Shown: one piece after another, positions 1-12,808 of the stretch | Position numbering within the stretch: the stretch's first letter is position 1 | Layout: each line of letters begins with the position of its first letter | NCBI GenBank assembly: GCA_032821775.1 | Contig: JAVLRN010000009.1 | Coordinates: 1,674,001-1,738,000 of the forward strand | Reading direction: 5' to 3' | Length of the DNA stretch: 64,000 nucleotides | Origin: Sanguinoderma infundibulare | Taxonomy: Eukaryota; Basidiomycota; Agaricomycetes; Polyporales; Polyporaceae | Notes under the pieces: model-generated | Database searches by the model: none | Seen by the model: only the letters and a program-made list of their open reading frames with translations | What the model was told of the DNA's origin: nothing | Program-made: the position numbers and the translations under genes

Positions 1-3000
1 GCAGCCGCCGAGCAGCTCATCGTACGCTTCAGGAACGCCGACATCACATACGCATCCTCCATACTGGCCAACTTCCATTCGCAGGAGTTCCATGTCTGGG
101 ACGTCTCGACCAACCATTCCCTCATGTTCAATCATGCCGTCTTTGAAGCTTGTTCAGCTGCCAATGCAGCGACGCCAAAGCCACACGTCCTCGCTTCGTT
201 GGCGTTTGCGGATGGAAGGATCAGTGCTGTGCTGCAGCAGGACGTTCATCGCAATGTGGCCGTCCGTGTCCTTGCAGGGCTAGGCAAGATACACCTCGAT
301 GTGCCTCGTAGCGCTCTACGTCTTTACAGGTTTATCGAGGGTTGGCGCGCTGACTACCTGCCGGGAATCGAGGCAACCGTGCGGGCATTACTAGCGGAAC
401 TCGGTAGCTCGCCGAAAGCTCCCACTCCCAGCCGATCGTCATCTCAAGCGTCCAACTCCTCCAACCTCCTCACCTTCCAAGCTCAAGCGTCAGTTACTTC
501 CGTTCTGGCTACGCTCCAGGTCATGCACGGCACGTGGATGTCCTGGGAAGTTCGCGACACAATCGCGTTTCTACTCAATGACAGTCGCCGCAAGGGCGCC
601 CATCTCCTCGGTCTCCAGATGGGGCCGCATGTCTTCGAGATCTCGCGGTTCCGTAGCGGAGCTGAGACATCACAGAGCTCTGGAATACGGTTGGAGCTCC
701 CGACAGTGACGCTTCGGGGCAGATACGACGGCAGTAGCCTGCAGGGTCTAGCACTGGTCGAGTTTTTCCACATCACACTCCGGCCCTCTGACTGGGATAC
801 GCTTCTTTCTGTCCAACAGAAGTCCGGTCAGGACTTCAATGATCTCATTCACATCATTGAGCAGACGCGCCAAAAGAGATCTGCAGCGACATCCCCCCAA
901 TCTCCCTCCCCTCATCCCACGGACAACGCCGAGAAGAAACCATTCAAGTTCAACGGCTCGTTCAAGATGAAGGGTTTCCGTATCGGCCTGGAAGGCATCA
1001 CTTCGACCTTGTTCCTGGAGTGCGACGATATCAGTGGTGGAGTTGGGAACTTGGGACGCTCTCTGTGGCACGTTAGGCTCTCTGACTTAGGGCTCTCACT
1101 GGCTGCCCAAGGTTCGATCCGCACGCCTTCGCACAGAGATCGCCGGTCGGCATTTGTTCGCGTTGACGTTGAAGTCGGTATGGGAAAGAAGGCGAATAGC
1201 ACCGTGCAACACCTGCAAGTCTCGATCAACAAGATTCACGCTGTCATGCAACCTAGTTCAATCGGTGAATTGGGCGACTTCGTTGACCACCTACAGGTAT
1301 GTTGTTGACGACTGTCGAAATCCATCCTTTCTGACCATACGTAGGCGGAGGTGCTTATACGGAAAGAGCAACGCGCTAGTGAACTCGAGGAATTCAAAGA
1401 GAAGACGAGGAGCCTTATGAAGTCCCTGGACGTAAAAATCGGAGAGCCGAAGGTTGCGTCGGAGAAATCGCTACTCGAACTGTACAACATCTCCGTGGTC
1501 GTCAAGAATGTCGGCGTAGCATTCCCGCTCACGCTTTCTCGAGACCTCCACTTGCCTCGATCAGGGACTCATGACGATAGTGCCGTCCGTGCTTTCCTGT
1601 TCTCGATCAAGACCATCGAATTCGGGACGCAACTGGGGGAGAATGGACAAGCGTCGATGACTGGCTTTTCCTTCCAATTTGTTTCAAAGTATGCAATCGA
1701 TTCAATTGGGGATTCTGCCATAGTATATTCACTGTCTTTCCCCACAGATTCAGGCAAGGATACGCGACGGATTTCTCAGGCGAGAATCATAAGACTAGAA
1801 ACAAGCTCATTTACCCCGAGATGACTGCCCATCTACGCTCAGAACGGGTGGCGGATTCTCGCCGTATACGCATCGGGGCAGAAGTCAGCGGTTTCATCCT
1901 TGATGTCGACTCTAGTATCCCCGATTTCGTTTCCTCCCTTCTAGAGGTGTATCGCCAGGGGAAGGATCGGGTGGAGCGCTTAGCAAGCAGCGCACCTCGT
2001 TCTTCACCGAGCACCGAATCTGTTCCGCCTCTGGAGCCCGCTCATGCCGAAGAACACTATGGAGCGCTCCCTACTTCGAACGTCCTCGCGTCGTTGACCT
2101 TTGCCAGTGGAAAGGTTCGCATGCATTCCAAGGAGCCGAGCGCGCACCAACCCCGCAATCGTCCACTGTCTACGTCGTTCTACGGCCTCACGGAGGATGC
2201 TGGGGGTGCGGAGGAGTTCAACCTTCCCGAAGTTTCTGTGTGGGGGGAGTTCCGAGCTACGCCTGCTGTTCAGAAGCTCGCTAGCCAGGGGCAGGTAGCG
2301 GAACCATCTGCCTTGATGTTCAAGAGCACCATCCACTCGAGCCAGAACACTCTCCGACCCAGTCTTCTGCCATTCCTCACCGAGCTTATGTCCAAGATTG
2401 AAGATCACATGCGCACAAGCAACCCCCGAAATCCTCCTGCCTCCCCTGCACCAAAAGTGCAAGGCTTGCTACCTGCGGCTGCCCCAACGCCAGACGAGCC
2501 TCCAGTTCGTGCCCCAGATCCCGTCTCAAGCATGAAGATCAGTTTCAGCCTTCGCATCGATCAGTCGAAGTTACTGCTGACCTGCCGGCCCGATGCGAAT
2601 GTGATCGCCGGTCTTCACTGGGACAGCGGAGGATTCATTGTCAACATTGCTCCCGGCGCCCGTCGCGTCTCCTTCACGGGCACAGTGGGCGGTCTCAGCA
2701 TAGCTCTCAAGCATGGCTTCCTTAGCGAGGACTGTGTCAAGCTCGATGCCCGTAACCTCAACTTCTCGATCGCGTTCGCTAAGCTGCAGCCTGAAGGCGA
2801 TCGCATGATGAGCTCAGTGTCTGTTGTATTGGATACAGAATTCGCAGGTGGCCTTCGCTTCTCTCGGTTCCAAGACGTTCTCTGCTTCAAAGCGGTGTGG
2901 TTGGATAGGATACCTGCGTTCAGCAGCGGACCCAACCTGACAACCCCTGACCGACCGCATCCTTTGATCACTGTCCCTCCCTCCAATATCCCCACTTCGA

Positions 3001-4881
3001 CAGTCAAGCAAGAGCTGACGACGGCCGTACTGGTCCGCCTCCGTCGCGTGGAGCTAGATGTCGATCTTGGACAATCCATCAGTGCGATCAAGCTATCCTT
3101 GGAGAACACGCTGGTTAGGACGAAGATGACCGAGAAGTTGTCGGAATTGTCTCTAGGCATCGGTAACTTCTCCATTGTGGCCACCGGTAACCTTGCAGGC
3201 CATGCAACGATGCCGGACTTCCAGTTCCAGACAGTCCGTCAGAACAACCACAAGTACGCCAAGGAGGCCGGTGGGCGGATGCTGGACCTCTCGATGACGA
3301 GCGGAGTGTTCACGGTGAAGTTAGACTCGGAGTACCACGAGCTGATTCAGTACCGGTAAGCACCTAACCTTACGCATGTCTCCAAGAAGCTTGCTTACCA
3401 TCCTGTGTAGGGCTGAACCGATATCCATCTACATCTACGATGATTGGTCCCGGATATCTTCTGATGTTGCTGCAGAAGATCGGCGTGTTATCCTTGACTT
3501 CATGGTCACTGGGACCGAAGTCCTGGCCATCATGACCATCGGTACTGTGCCCAGGCTTGTCTCCTATGTCAACAAGTTCAGAGTGAACTTGGAAGCTCAG
3601 AGAGAAGGCGCAGCTCGCGAGTCGCGAGCGTTCCGGCTGGCGAATGCTCCCAAGCCAGACAACCCACTGTCTGCGGTCGCGGAAGCTATGTTCAAGTCAG
3701 CGCGGTCCCGACTGAAGGAAACCGAAGCTGGTCTCTCCTACGCGATTGAACAGCGGCTGAGTCTCAAACTGACGCTGTTGCGGCTGATCGTCTTGCCACG
3801 GTCAATGCGGGACCCCGAATTGGCACAATTCGTGGGCGAAGACATCCACGCGCGTCTGCACCGGCACATCCAGACAGAGGACGAACCTGCTCAACGCGAT
3901 CTCCAGCTCTTTTTCTCCGGCATCACCATCTCAAAAATCACGCAGCTGCATCACGGACTGTTGCCCAAGGAACAAAGCCTCGACAGCCGTGAATGGCTCT
4001 CCGCGGTCATTGCCCAATCCCCCGAGGCCATCATCTTCGGTCTCCCATCCATGGACATGCAGATGCGTTCCGAAGAAACATGCGAGTTGCGGGAGAGAGA
4101 AGTGCAACGCATTCTTGGCTACGACTTCAGCTCCAGTTTCTCCAAGGCCGGAGCCAAGGACGCAGAGGATATCTACATCTCGCTCAACATGTCTCTCTAC
4201 TCGTGGTTAACCATCATCCGCAAGACGTTTGCGCGCGAAATGGAGCAGGTCCAGCTTTCCACAGAGACACGCGGAGTCGCGGGAGGCGCCGCTGTGCAAG
4301 CAGCCATGTCCCTGCGCAAGAAGCACGACCCCACGACTTCGCTCTCGTCTCCTGCCTTTCGTGAGGACGGTTCCACTCAAGAGGCGGTCGCTGCCGTCCG
4401 AACCCGCCCGCGAACACGAGGCTCGGTATCTGCCAGGTTGCCTCCGCTGTCTATCCAGAGGGCGGATAGCAGTCCTGCGCCTTCCAGTGCTAGGTTGCCC
4501 ACTAGTCCTCCTCCACCTTTCTCGAAGATGACTTTGTCAGCATCCTCGTCCGTCGTCACTGCGGCAGCCGATTCGCTGGCTTCCGACACTGCTGGATTAT
4601 CCAGCGCCGCGTCTTCGTCCTCCCCGAAAGCGAAGAAAGCGACCGGGCTTGTCTATGTGCCACGCACACGCAAGATCGAGCGTTTGACGATGCGGCAGCT
4701 AGGCGAGGCGACGCCAGACGTCATGCATCCGTTCTTCATGAAGAAGGCTGGGTTCAGCTTGGAAGACTCTCTGCCACAATATGTGCACGAGTACGCGACG
4801 ATGCCGACGGAGGAAATCATGAAGGCACTGCTGAAGCTTTACAGCAAGCAGTTGACGAGGAGTGCCAAGGATACGCCTTAA
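1..4881 (+). CDS. CSF1: CSF1/BLTP1-type bridge-like lipid transfer protein, C-terminal part (5' end outside window)
   Basis: The reading frame is open from base 1, so the start lies to the left. Four exons (1-1296, 1345-1688, 1748-3355, 3411-4881) join in frame through GT-AG introns and give about 1570 residues. The family (Csf1 in yeast, BLTP1 in animals) forms a long hydrophobic groove that carries lipids between the ER and other membranes. Resemblance to fungal Csf1 rests on long beta-rich segments without catalytic motifs and on the stretch LYRFIEGWRADYLPGI near residue 110 of the fragment. The last 200 residues are Ser/Pro-rich and then basic, ending in a conserved-looking helical tail. 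The gene runs toward YIP1, which is transcribed convergently 233 bp away. The family call is from pattern memory, not alignment. Confidence 0.8.
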
Positions 4882-5114
4882 TGATCGGAGCGTTTGGAGA
4901 ACAGTTGTCTAGATACCCACCATGGACATGGACTCGACATTCCCTGCATACAGTCAGCTCGCATATGTATCTTACCTACCGCAATAACCCCCTACGTTAC
5001 GCACGTTGTAATATTACAGCTTGATTAATTCTGATATTGCGGCCAGTGGAAGCTGTTCGCCGGACCTCATGGGCGCGGTCCAGGTAATAAATCAAGTGAA
5101 TATGTAACAACAGG

Positions 5115-6077
5115 TTACTTGGTCGAGCCACCGCCAACGTTGAATACACTGAGGAGCGCGAAGCAACCATACAGCAAACCAATGGGATACGCGAGTAACA
5201 GGCGTTGGTCCGACATACGCAGAACAGCCGTGAAAATGCCTGAGGCTGCATATGTGCACCACAGAATGGATAGTGTCGAGAGCATATAGCCCACGGTCCC
5301 ACTGTCCGAACCGTCAGTCCGATGACCATCCGAGTAGCTCAGACAGGACTCACTCAAGGGTGACGACAACGCTGAGAGCGCCGACAGCAACCATTGGAAG
5401 GAGGCAGTAGCCGAGGACGGATACGACACGATAGGCGTCGATACCCTTTTCTGACATGAGGTTAAGGAGGGTATAGATGGATAGCGAGCCGAGCACGCCG
5501 ACTCCGTAGATGTATCCAAACTGAGGCTTCCCAGACTGTGTGGTACGTTAGCATGATGACATGCGAGTAGGACAACGCGAGAGCGTGACATACGAAGAGC
5601 AAGAAGGTACCGAAACAGAAGACGAACAGTAGCGGACCCGCGAGATCCGCATCATCCATGATATGCTCGTCCACATGTCGTAGTGGATTCAACACAGCGA
5701 GCGACTTGGCGCGTATATGCGAGAAGTTGATACCAAGCTCTGTTGTGTTGCACTCAACACATCACAAAAGCTAGAGGCGATGGGCAGTACGCACCTTCTA
5801 GCAGTGGTGGCTCACCCTCAAACCCTCCGGTCCCAAACGCCGTCCACCACCCTCCCGCCGGCTGAATGCTTCCCGTATACGCCCCACCACCCTGCTGTAT
5901 TGATCCCTGCGCACCCATGTGCCCGTCCAAGCTAGGCCGCGAGCCAGAGTAGAACGTATTCCCGACCGGACTAGGAGCATAGAACTGTAGCGGTACCCCC
6001 GGCTGCGGCGCGACATGCTGTTGAGGATAGTACTGCGAAGACGATGCACCATACGCCGCGTTGTTGTCTTGCCACAT
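5115..6077 (-). CDS. YIP1: Yip1 family ER-Golgi vesicle transport membrane protein
   Basis: Yip1/YIPF5 acts with Yif1 and Rab GTPases in COPII vesicle biogenesis at the ER-Golgi interface. The cytosolic N-terminus is rich in Gln, Tyr, Pro and Gly and leads into the family signature around [17 protein letters not shown], which forms only when an intron near 5806-5752 is removed. Next comes the segment with [15 protein letters not shown], then about five hydrophobic membrane segments, ending in [12 protein letters not shown] chose the ATG at 6077 ([10 protein letters not shown]) because the upstream in-frame Met adds an unlike leader. Several short introns interrupt the membrane region. Confidence 0.9.
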
Positions 6078-6315
6078 TGTTGATGTCGCCTGGGAGGTTG
6101 GTTGTCGTCGAGAATTAGGCAAAGTAGTGTCAAGACGGGTGCAAGATGAGGACGGCGAGGTCCACGTTTGCGTGCGCAGTGCAGGGTTCGGCTGCGGAAC
6201 TCGGGAGACGTGGACGAGAGCTGCATGCGACTGACGTCACGTGCGCAGACTTTTCAGCAGGCCCGCTGAGCGTCCAGCTTTCGTCAGGCTCTCCTCCTTC
6301 CTCTCCGAGTCCGCG

Positions 6316-7373
6316 ATGGTAAGTTAAGAGACATCTTTCCAGTGGACCGTTGACTGATGACTCGTATGTTATATAGCCTCAGGTAAAGTTTATCCCCAAA
6401 GATACTCAAGAATCCCTCCCTCACCTTCCCTTAGAACGAGTATATCGAGGAGCACATCAAACGACATGGTCGCCGGTTAGATTACTTCGAGCGGAAGTGC
6501 GTAATCTCATTCCTCAAATTGGTCCATTCTTCAACAATCATTTTGTCATCTTAGGCGGAAACGCGAGGCTCGTGCAGTCCATCGCGCATCTGCGACCGCC
6601 CAAAAGGCTTTCGGTCTGAAGGCGAAACTCCTTCACGCCAAGCGTCATGCTGAGAAGGTACAGATGAAGAAGACTCTCAAGGCCCATGACGAGCGCAATA
6701 TCAAGCAGAAGGACTCGTCGTCTGCTCCCGATGGCGCTCTGCCAACATACCTGCTCGATCGTGAGGGTCAGAAGGATGCCAAGGCTTTGTCGACGGCAAT
6801 TAAGGAGAAGCGGAAGGACAAGGCGGCCAAGTACGCAGTCCCGTTGCCCAAGGTCAGGGGAATTGCGGAGGACGAAGCGTTCAAGGTGATGCGGACGGGA
6901 AAGAGCAAGAAGAAGGCGTGGAAGCGGATGGTGACGAAGGCAACGTTCGTCGGCGAGGGCTTCACCCGGAAACCGGTGAAGATGGAGAGGTTCGTTCGTC
7001 CAATGGCATTGCGATACAAGAAGGCGAACGTTACACATCGTACGTCTATCATCTGTCGTCTCCCTACTTAGGCATTGCTGAACACGTATTGCCACAGCCG
7101 ACCTCAAAGCAACGTTCCAGCTACAAATCCTCGGTGTCAAGAAGAATCCTCAGTCGCCGATGTATACGCAACTAGGTGTGCTCACCAAGGGTACCGTCAT
7201 CGAGGTCAATGTTTCCGAGCTTGGCATGGTCACCGCCGGAGGAAAGGTTGTTTTCGGCAAGTACGCCCAGATCACAAACAACCCTGAAAACGACGGCTGC
7301 ATTAACGCCGTACTTCGTACGTTCCTTCTGTTTTATCTCTAGTTTCTGTACTGACACAATGCTAGTTGTGTAA
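6316..7373 (+). CDS. NSA2: Ribosome biogenesis factor Nsa2 (60S pre-ribosome)
   Basis: Nsa2 is a nucleolar factor needed for 27SB pre-rRNA processing and 60S maturation. The first exons are tiny: the ATG alone (6316-6318), then a 6-nt exon coding PQ, then [14 protein letters not shown], which rebuilds the family N-terminus MPQNxYIExHIK. The body contains [16 protein letters not shown] and VPLPKVRG motifs and [16 protein letters not shown], and continues through [20 protein letters not shown] last intron (7326-7365) must be removed to give the family ending NAVLLV; reading through it gives a false tail. Length of about 260 residues matches yeast Nsa2. Very strong identification. Confidence 0.96.
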
Positions 7374-7615
7374 CGATTCTTGTCATTTTCGCCTTACTAG
7401 GAGTGGTTCTCATGTTGCACGTCGCTTTCTATGACCATATGTAGCACCCTGTAATACCATGTCTGCCATGATAGATTTTGTCAGCACAGGTTAGAACCGT
7501 GCTCGATATGCAGTTTCAAGCTCAAGGATCGTAAACGCTGTAAGCGCCTGAGACTTGGCACTGGCGGCTGTGGCAATCGTCCGGCTCTTCTACCAACCTC
7601 AACCTCCTCTTCATA

Positions 7616-8370
7616 ATGTCTACTTCACCTGCACACTCTCCATCCCCCGTCCCTAGCGGCTCGAATAGCCGCCATGCATCTACACCTCTCGACAGGCAGA
7701 GAGCGCAACTTGAAAAGTTGCTCAAGGATCCCTCAAAGCCTGCTCACATACCCGCGGCACCGAAGGAAAAGACCATTCGGGCTGCACGAGAGATGATGAA
7801 GAATGTGCAAGGTTCGAGTGCAGGCGCGGGTAGCGGCGAGTTCCACGTCTACAAGGCGAGCAGACGGAGAGAGTACGAGCGACTGAAGCTCATGGAGGAG
7901 CAAGGCCAGAAAGTACGTCTGCTCCACATCCTCGCGGCTGCAGAACCGGCTGACACTTTGTCTGTATCCGTGCAATATAGGAAGCCGAGACGGCGGAGTT
8001 TGAGAAGAAAAAGCGGGAGTGGGAGGAGGCCGCAGAGGCGAAGACGGCGAAGAATCGGGCGAAGCGGCAGAAGAAGAAAGAGCGCGCAAAGGGGAAGGGT
8101 GCTGAGAATGGCGGGGCGAAGGACTCAGCGACCGGGGCAGGTTCGGGGCCAAGTGGAGACCAGCCGTCGGCGCCGTTCAAGAAAAGACGGCTTGTCAGCG
8201 GGAAGGAACTAGTGTTCCGGCAGCCGGGCGAGGAGGGTAGCGATGAAGAGGACGAGGAAGACGGCGTTGGCCCCATGCCCGCAGCATCGACACTCGCGTC
8301 GGCGGACTCGGACGGGGGTCCCGTACCAGTCGTGGACGCGCCGCGGATAACAATTGTCGAAGACAACTAG
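7616..8370 (+). CDS. PRKRIP1-like (DUF1168) nuclear protein
   Basis: Two exons (7616-7912, 7981-8370) code 228 residues. The N-terminal half carries the DUF1168/PRKRIP1 pattern: LEKLLKDPSKP, then GSGEFHVYKASRRREYERL. A Lys/Arg/Glu-rich helix follows (KRQKKKERAKG), then an acidic tail rich in Asp, Glu and Ser. In animals the family binds PKR and is found in activated spliceosomes; in fungi a splicing-associated role is inferred. The intron splits the Q-G-Q-K / E-A-E-T helix in phase 0. No signal peptide or membrane segment. Confidence 0.85.
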
Positions 8371-8992
8371 ACTCGCGCTGGTTTTTGCCTGGCGATCTCG
8401 CTCAGCCGTTTGGCTCAAGATTGGCGATGCGTGAGAGCTTGCCCGGAGGGTGACCATGGGGACATGTGGGTGTGTAGATGGACAGTGTACGTCTGAATTG
8501 TACTCAATGTCACTTTGCGTCAGAGACTGCTGTGTTTATCCGAACGACGTGGGGATGTCTTTGCAGGGCTTTTTAGCGGAAGCTTCTGCATTCATTCGTT
8601 CGGTCGGACGGCTCCAGCAGATGCTGCTACAATTGACCGCAATGACGATGACATACACTTCCCCAAACCATCTTAAGTTTAGGGCAGTGGACAAGCCGGC
8701 TCGCCAGCCAACCAGCCGTCCTTCTTTTGACAGCACCCGGTGCTCGTGGTGTATATGCGGTCGCAACGCTTTGCAGAAGCACCTCTGTTCAATCCGAGGT
8801 AAATCCCATATACTCCCAGGCACAGCACGACGGAACAACATCGCAGACATTACTCGCCGAATGCAAGACGGAATTAGGGTGACTGCGAGATTGCCGGTTT
8901 ATTTCATGCGCATATAAACTCCTTCAGCTCGAGCAGCATACTGTTTCTCTGTGCTTGATTGTCCTCGAAGAAACCGCCCTCAACCTTTCGAC
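8371..8992 (+). other. Intergenic region upstream of AA9 gene
   Basis: This 622-bp stretch holds the presumed promoter of the AA9 gene. Apart from the TATA-like element listed separately I see no supported gene; the ORFs here are short and lack family resemblance. Confidence 0.5.
8913..8918 (+). promoter_or_regulatory. TATA-like element upstream of AA9 gene
   Basis: TATAAA sits 75 bp upstream of the AA9 start codon, a usual spacing for a regulated secreted-enzyme promoter in filamentous fungi. No direct evidence of use. Confidence 0.45.
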
Positions 8993-10184
8993 ATGTTTGC
9001 CGTCGCCGCTCTCGCTGCCCTTGCCCTCGGCGCCACCCAGGTTGCCGCGCATGGTGGCGTTCTCAGCTATTCCATCAACGGCCAGACCTATCAGGGGTGA
9101 GCTCCGTGCACTATCGTGGAAGGAAGTTGAATATTACTTATTAGCGTGTCGCAGCTTCTTGTCGTACAACAGCGCAGCCGGCCAGACCAGCATCCAGCGC
9201 GAGTGGGACACTTACAACCCACTCACTGACCCGACCGACTCTTTCCTCTCCTGCAACACCAACGGCGCTAGTCTCGGCTCCGGTCAGCTCTCTGCCACTG
9301 TCGCCGCCGGCTCCAAGGTGGTCGCTTACTGGAAGTGAGTACTGACAAAACGGACGCCAGCCGTGTGTGCTGACGGAGTCTACGTCGATATAGCCAATGG
9401 CCCCACACCATCGGCCCGGTTATGGTTTACATGGCAAATTGCAATGGCGCATGCACGTCGGCCACCCCTTCGTCTCTCTCGTGGGTACGTGATAGACATG
9501 CTCTCTACCGTGATGATTATCTAACCTCCGACCACTAGTTCAAGATCGACCAGGCTGGTCTGATCTCCGGGGACCTTCCGACCGGTCTCTGGGGTATGGG
9601 TGAGCTTGTTGCCAACAACAACAGGTACGTATTCCGAATGTTACCGCTGCCTGTCGCTGGCTCACCTGCCTTCTGTCAAGCTGGACGTCCACCATCCCCT
9701 CTTCCCTCGCGCCTGGGGAGTACTTCATCCGTCACGAGGTATACTGATCACTCTTCGATCGAATTGTTGAGGACGCATCACTGACAATTGCAATAGCTCC
9801 TGGCCATCCACACCGCGAACCAGCCCCAGTTCTACCCCGAGTGCGCACAGCTCAAGATTACCGTAGGCATATCTGCCCTTCATGAAAGTGTGCGAGGTCC
9901 CTCACTGCTGTCCTTGCGCTAGGGTTCTGGCTCCGCACAGCCCTCGGGCTCGTACCTCGTCAAGTTCCCTGGCGCGTACAGCATGTCCGACCCCGGTGTC
10001 GGGATCGACGTCTACGAGGACTCCGTGAGTACATAGCTGTTGTCTTTCAACCCGGCCTACTTACATACGACGTCACAGGGCGTCACCAACTACACCATTC
10101 CCGGTATGATTCATTTTGTACGCGATGACCGCGAATTACTGACCATTGTCCGTTGTGACAGGCCCGGCTGTCTGGCAGGGGTGA
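8993..10184 (+). CDS. Secreted AA9 lytic polysaccharide monooxygenase (former GH61)
   Basis: AA9 enzymes are copper monooxygenases that oxidatively cleave cellulose and related glucans outside the cell. A 19-residue signal peptide (MFAVAALAALALGATQVAA) is followed directly by His (HGGVLSY), which would be the N-terminal His of the copper brace. The second copper His lies in PHTIGPVMVY, and the axial Tyr in the QFYPECAQLKI motif. The gene is cut by at least eight short introns and ends ...IPGPAVWQG after joining the 3'-most small exons. The mature protein is about 230 residues: a lone catalytic domain without a CBM1 or linker. Regioselectivity cannot be read from sequence alone. Confidence 0.95.
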
Positions 10185-10740
10185 GATCGTATAAAGGAGT
10201 GCCTGTCACGGCTTGAGGCTGGAAATCCTGCTGTGTGTACATAGCTGTTACGTATATCCATGATATCTAGACCTGTTCGTCGTTAGTGCGAACAACCTGA
10301 AGCCTTTTGATATGCAAATTCGTTGGGAGATGCCCGTGAGGCAGCGCTCCCGAAGTAAGGACGTAAATGATGGGTTCTGGTTCCGAGGTAGATGCCTCGG
10401 TATTAAAGTAGTTTGGTATTCGTGGTGCTTGTCTCGGGTCGTTTGATGCCACAGACAAGGGAGTCAAGCCAAGTGCCTATGTATGTTGTCGAGAAGACCC
10501 ATGAGCCCGATCGCGCCTCATCGCTCGGCCTCTCTCACCATCCATGACCTTGGGTTCCGGCCGGATCCACAAAGTCCAACATCTGTCATCTGAATATTGC
10601 GTCGATTCCGGGTCTCTTGATATTCGCGGTGTCGATTCCTCTTCTGGCCGACCCCGTCGACGTCTCGCATAAATCAGGATCGTCCGTTGATCTACAGGCT
10701 CCAGGGCTGATTTGACATCTAGATTCCAATCGAAGGTGTC
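10185..10740. other. Intergenic region
   Basis: 556 bp between the AA9 and CAB2-like genes. No ORF with family resemblance, no tRNA and no repeat was recognised. Confidence 0.5.
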
Positions 10741-12169
10741 ATGCACAACATACCCAAGGATATGGCGACATCCGCACTACCCGATGGCGAGCCCGTCACC
10801 AACCATACGTCCGGCGAAACGTTCTCTGCAGACAAGTACTTCGCGACTCAACCACCCCCCTCAACACTCGAGCACGACGTCGCGTGCGTGAAGGAGTTTT
10901 TGCGGAGGCAGCTCCAGGAGGGACGGAAGGTCGTGCTCGTCACGGTGCGTCGGTCAAAAGGTCCTGCCTTGCGCCGATCTGGGCTAATCTGCGAATCCAC
11001 CTCGCCGTGCATGCCTCATCTCACAACATAGAGCGGTGGGACGACGGTGCCTTTGGAGCTCAATGTGTGAGCATGCATCCCAACTCCTCATCAGAACCGC
11101 AAAGCTGACGGAGGGGGATCCCGATAGTGTCCGGTTCTTGGACAACTTCAGTGCCGGTGCGTCTCCTCAACTACCGTTCGTCCTTGAGCGAAGGCGTCCT
11201 AACTTCCGACGAAGGAACGCGCGGTGCAACGTCGGCTGAGTATTTCCTCAAAGCTGGCTACGCGGTCATCTTCATGCACCGGCAGTTCAGCCTGCAGCCG
11301 TTCAGCAGACACTACTCGCACTCTACCCACCCCTTCCTTGACTTCCTCGACATCAAAGAACCTCCCTTGTCCTCCAGTCAGTCTGCCGCAAACATCACCG
11401 TCCGCCCGTCAGAACGCGTCCAACTGCTCGAGGTCCTCGCCGCATACAAGGCCGTGCAGCGCGCGGGTACGCTCCTCACGCTCACGTTCGTGACGGTCAA
11501 CGACTACTTGTGGCTCCTGCGCGCGGTGAGCCAGGAGATGGGCGTGCTCGGGCGGAAGTGTCTGTTTTACCTCGCCGCGGCGGTGAGCGACTTCTTTCTG
11601 CCGAGGCAAAAGATGGTGTGTGTTGTGTCCCTCCTCCGGACCATGTACTCTCCGGATCAGTCATTCGTGCTCATGAACGTCTCTATCAATAGTCAGTGCA
11701 CAAGATCCAGTCCGGCAAGGGCAGTCTGCACATCGAAATGGACCAGGTGCCCAAGATCCTAAAGCCGCTCGTCTCCGAATGGACGCGCGAGGGCTACATC
11801 GTCTCATTTAAGGTGCGCTGCGCGCTTCATATTCGCTCCCTTTGTGCATCAGCCCGTCAGCTCACGAAATATCCGCCTTAGCTTGAGACGGACCTGGATC
11901 TCCTCGTCCCGAAGGCGCGCCAAGCGCTTGCGCGATACGGCCACCAAGTCGTCATCGGGAACGACCTCCACCGGCGCAAGTTCGAGGTCGTGTTCGTCTC
12001 GCCCAATTTTGGGCCGTCTGGAGACCCTCAAACAACGGAGTACGAGGAGGCGTGGTTGCGGATAGACTTGGAGCAGAACCCGCAGAAGGAGATCGAAGAG
12101 GACATTGTTGCTGAACTTGTAAGAAGACATGAGGAGTGGGTGTGCAATGGTTCGAGGAGCATTGTATGA
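10741..12169 (+). CDS. CAB2: Phosphopantothenate-cysteine ligase (coenzyme A biosynthesis)
   Basis: This enzyme joins cysteine to 4'-phosphopantothenate, the second step of CoA synthesis, in the cytosol. Exons 10741-10944, 11032-11066, 11128-11156 and onward rebuild LVTSGGTTVPLELNVVRFLD and then NFSAGTRGATSAEYFL, the nucleotide-binding signature of the eukaryotic ligase. Later segments include VIFMHRQFSLQPFSRHY, HKIQSGKGSLHIEMDQVPKI and QVVIGNDLHRRKFEVVFV, all family-typical. I start at MHNIPKD; the second Met (MATSALPDG, 10762) is equally possible. The last residues after EELVRRHEEW are less certain because a small extra intron cannot be excluded. Confidence 0.93.
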
Positions 12170-12808
12170 TGGTCATTGTGAGTAGAGCATATTTGATATA
12201 TTCACCATTCACGCATTGCGCACATCCTCGAGTGCGAATCGTTTCACCCCGACGTTGCCAGAAGAAGTTTTATGACATCGTCTTGGTGGGTTCAAGTTAG
12301 CCGCCTCCTAAGCGGCGAGACAAGGGGGAGTCATCTACCTAGGATAATGCGGCATTGTACGAAAAATAAGGAGGGTACAAGACGCAGCAGGTGCAGACAG
12401 GTCGTCCGGAGGGGCATCACGGATCCGCTTGAAGTCTGCATGAACGGTGTAAGTCAAGGTATAAGGCGCTTCCATGTCGTCGCGGTACTCGGGATGCCCA
12501 AGGTCTCGCGCGACTTCGTGATGTCGAAGGGAATATTCAGATTCATACTCACCGCGTAAGTAAGTATACAGGTACCGGCACCTTCAACTCGGGGGTCGCG
12601 AACCAAGCTCGCTCATTGGTTGGCGAATAAGCGCCGAATGGCGATCCCACATCTGCCGACTGAACGTCGCATACAGTCACGGTGTCCCTATTCCTGTCAA
12701 CATGCTTGCTTCCCTCCGTATCTCTGTGGTCTGAACTTCCGCTCGGTCGCAACCCAATCACGAAGGGAAAGAGTGGACGGAAACGACGTGTGGACGCGAT
12801 CTGATGTC
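12170..12808. other. Intergenic region before the SET-domain gene
   Basis: 639 bp without a supported gene. Short plus-strand ORFs here run in frame into the first exon of the SET gene but contain no recognisable sequence, so I treat them as 5' leader. Confidence 0.4.
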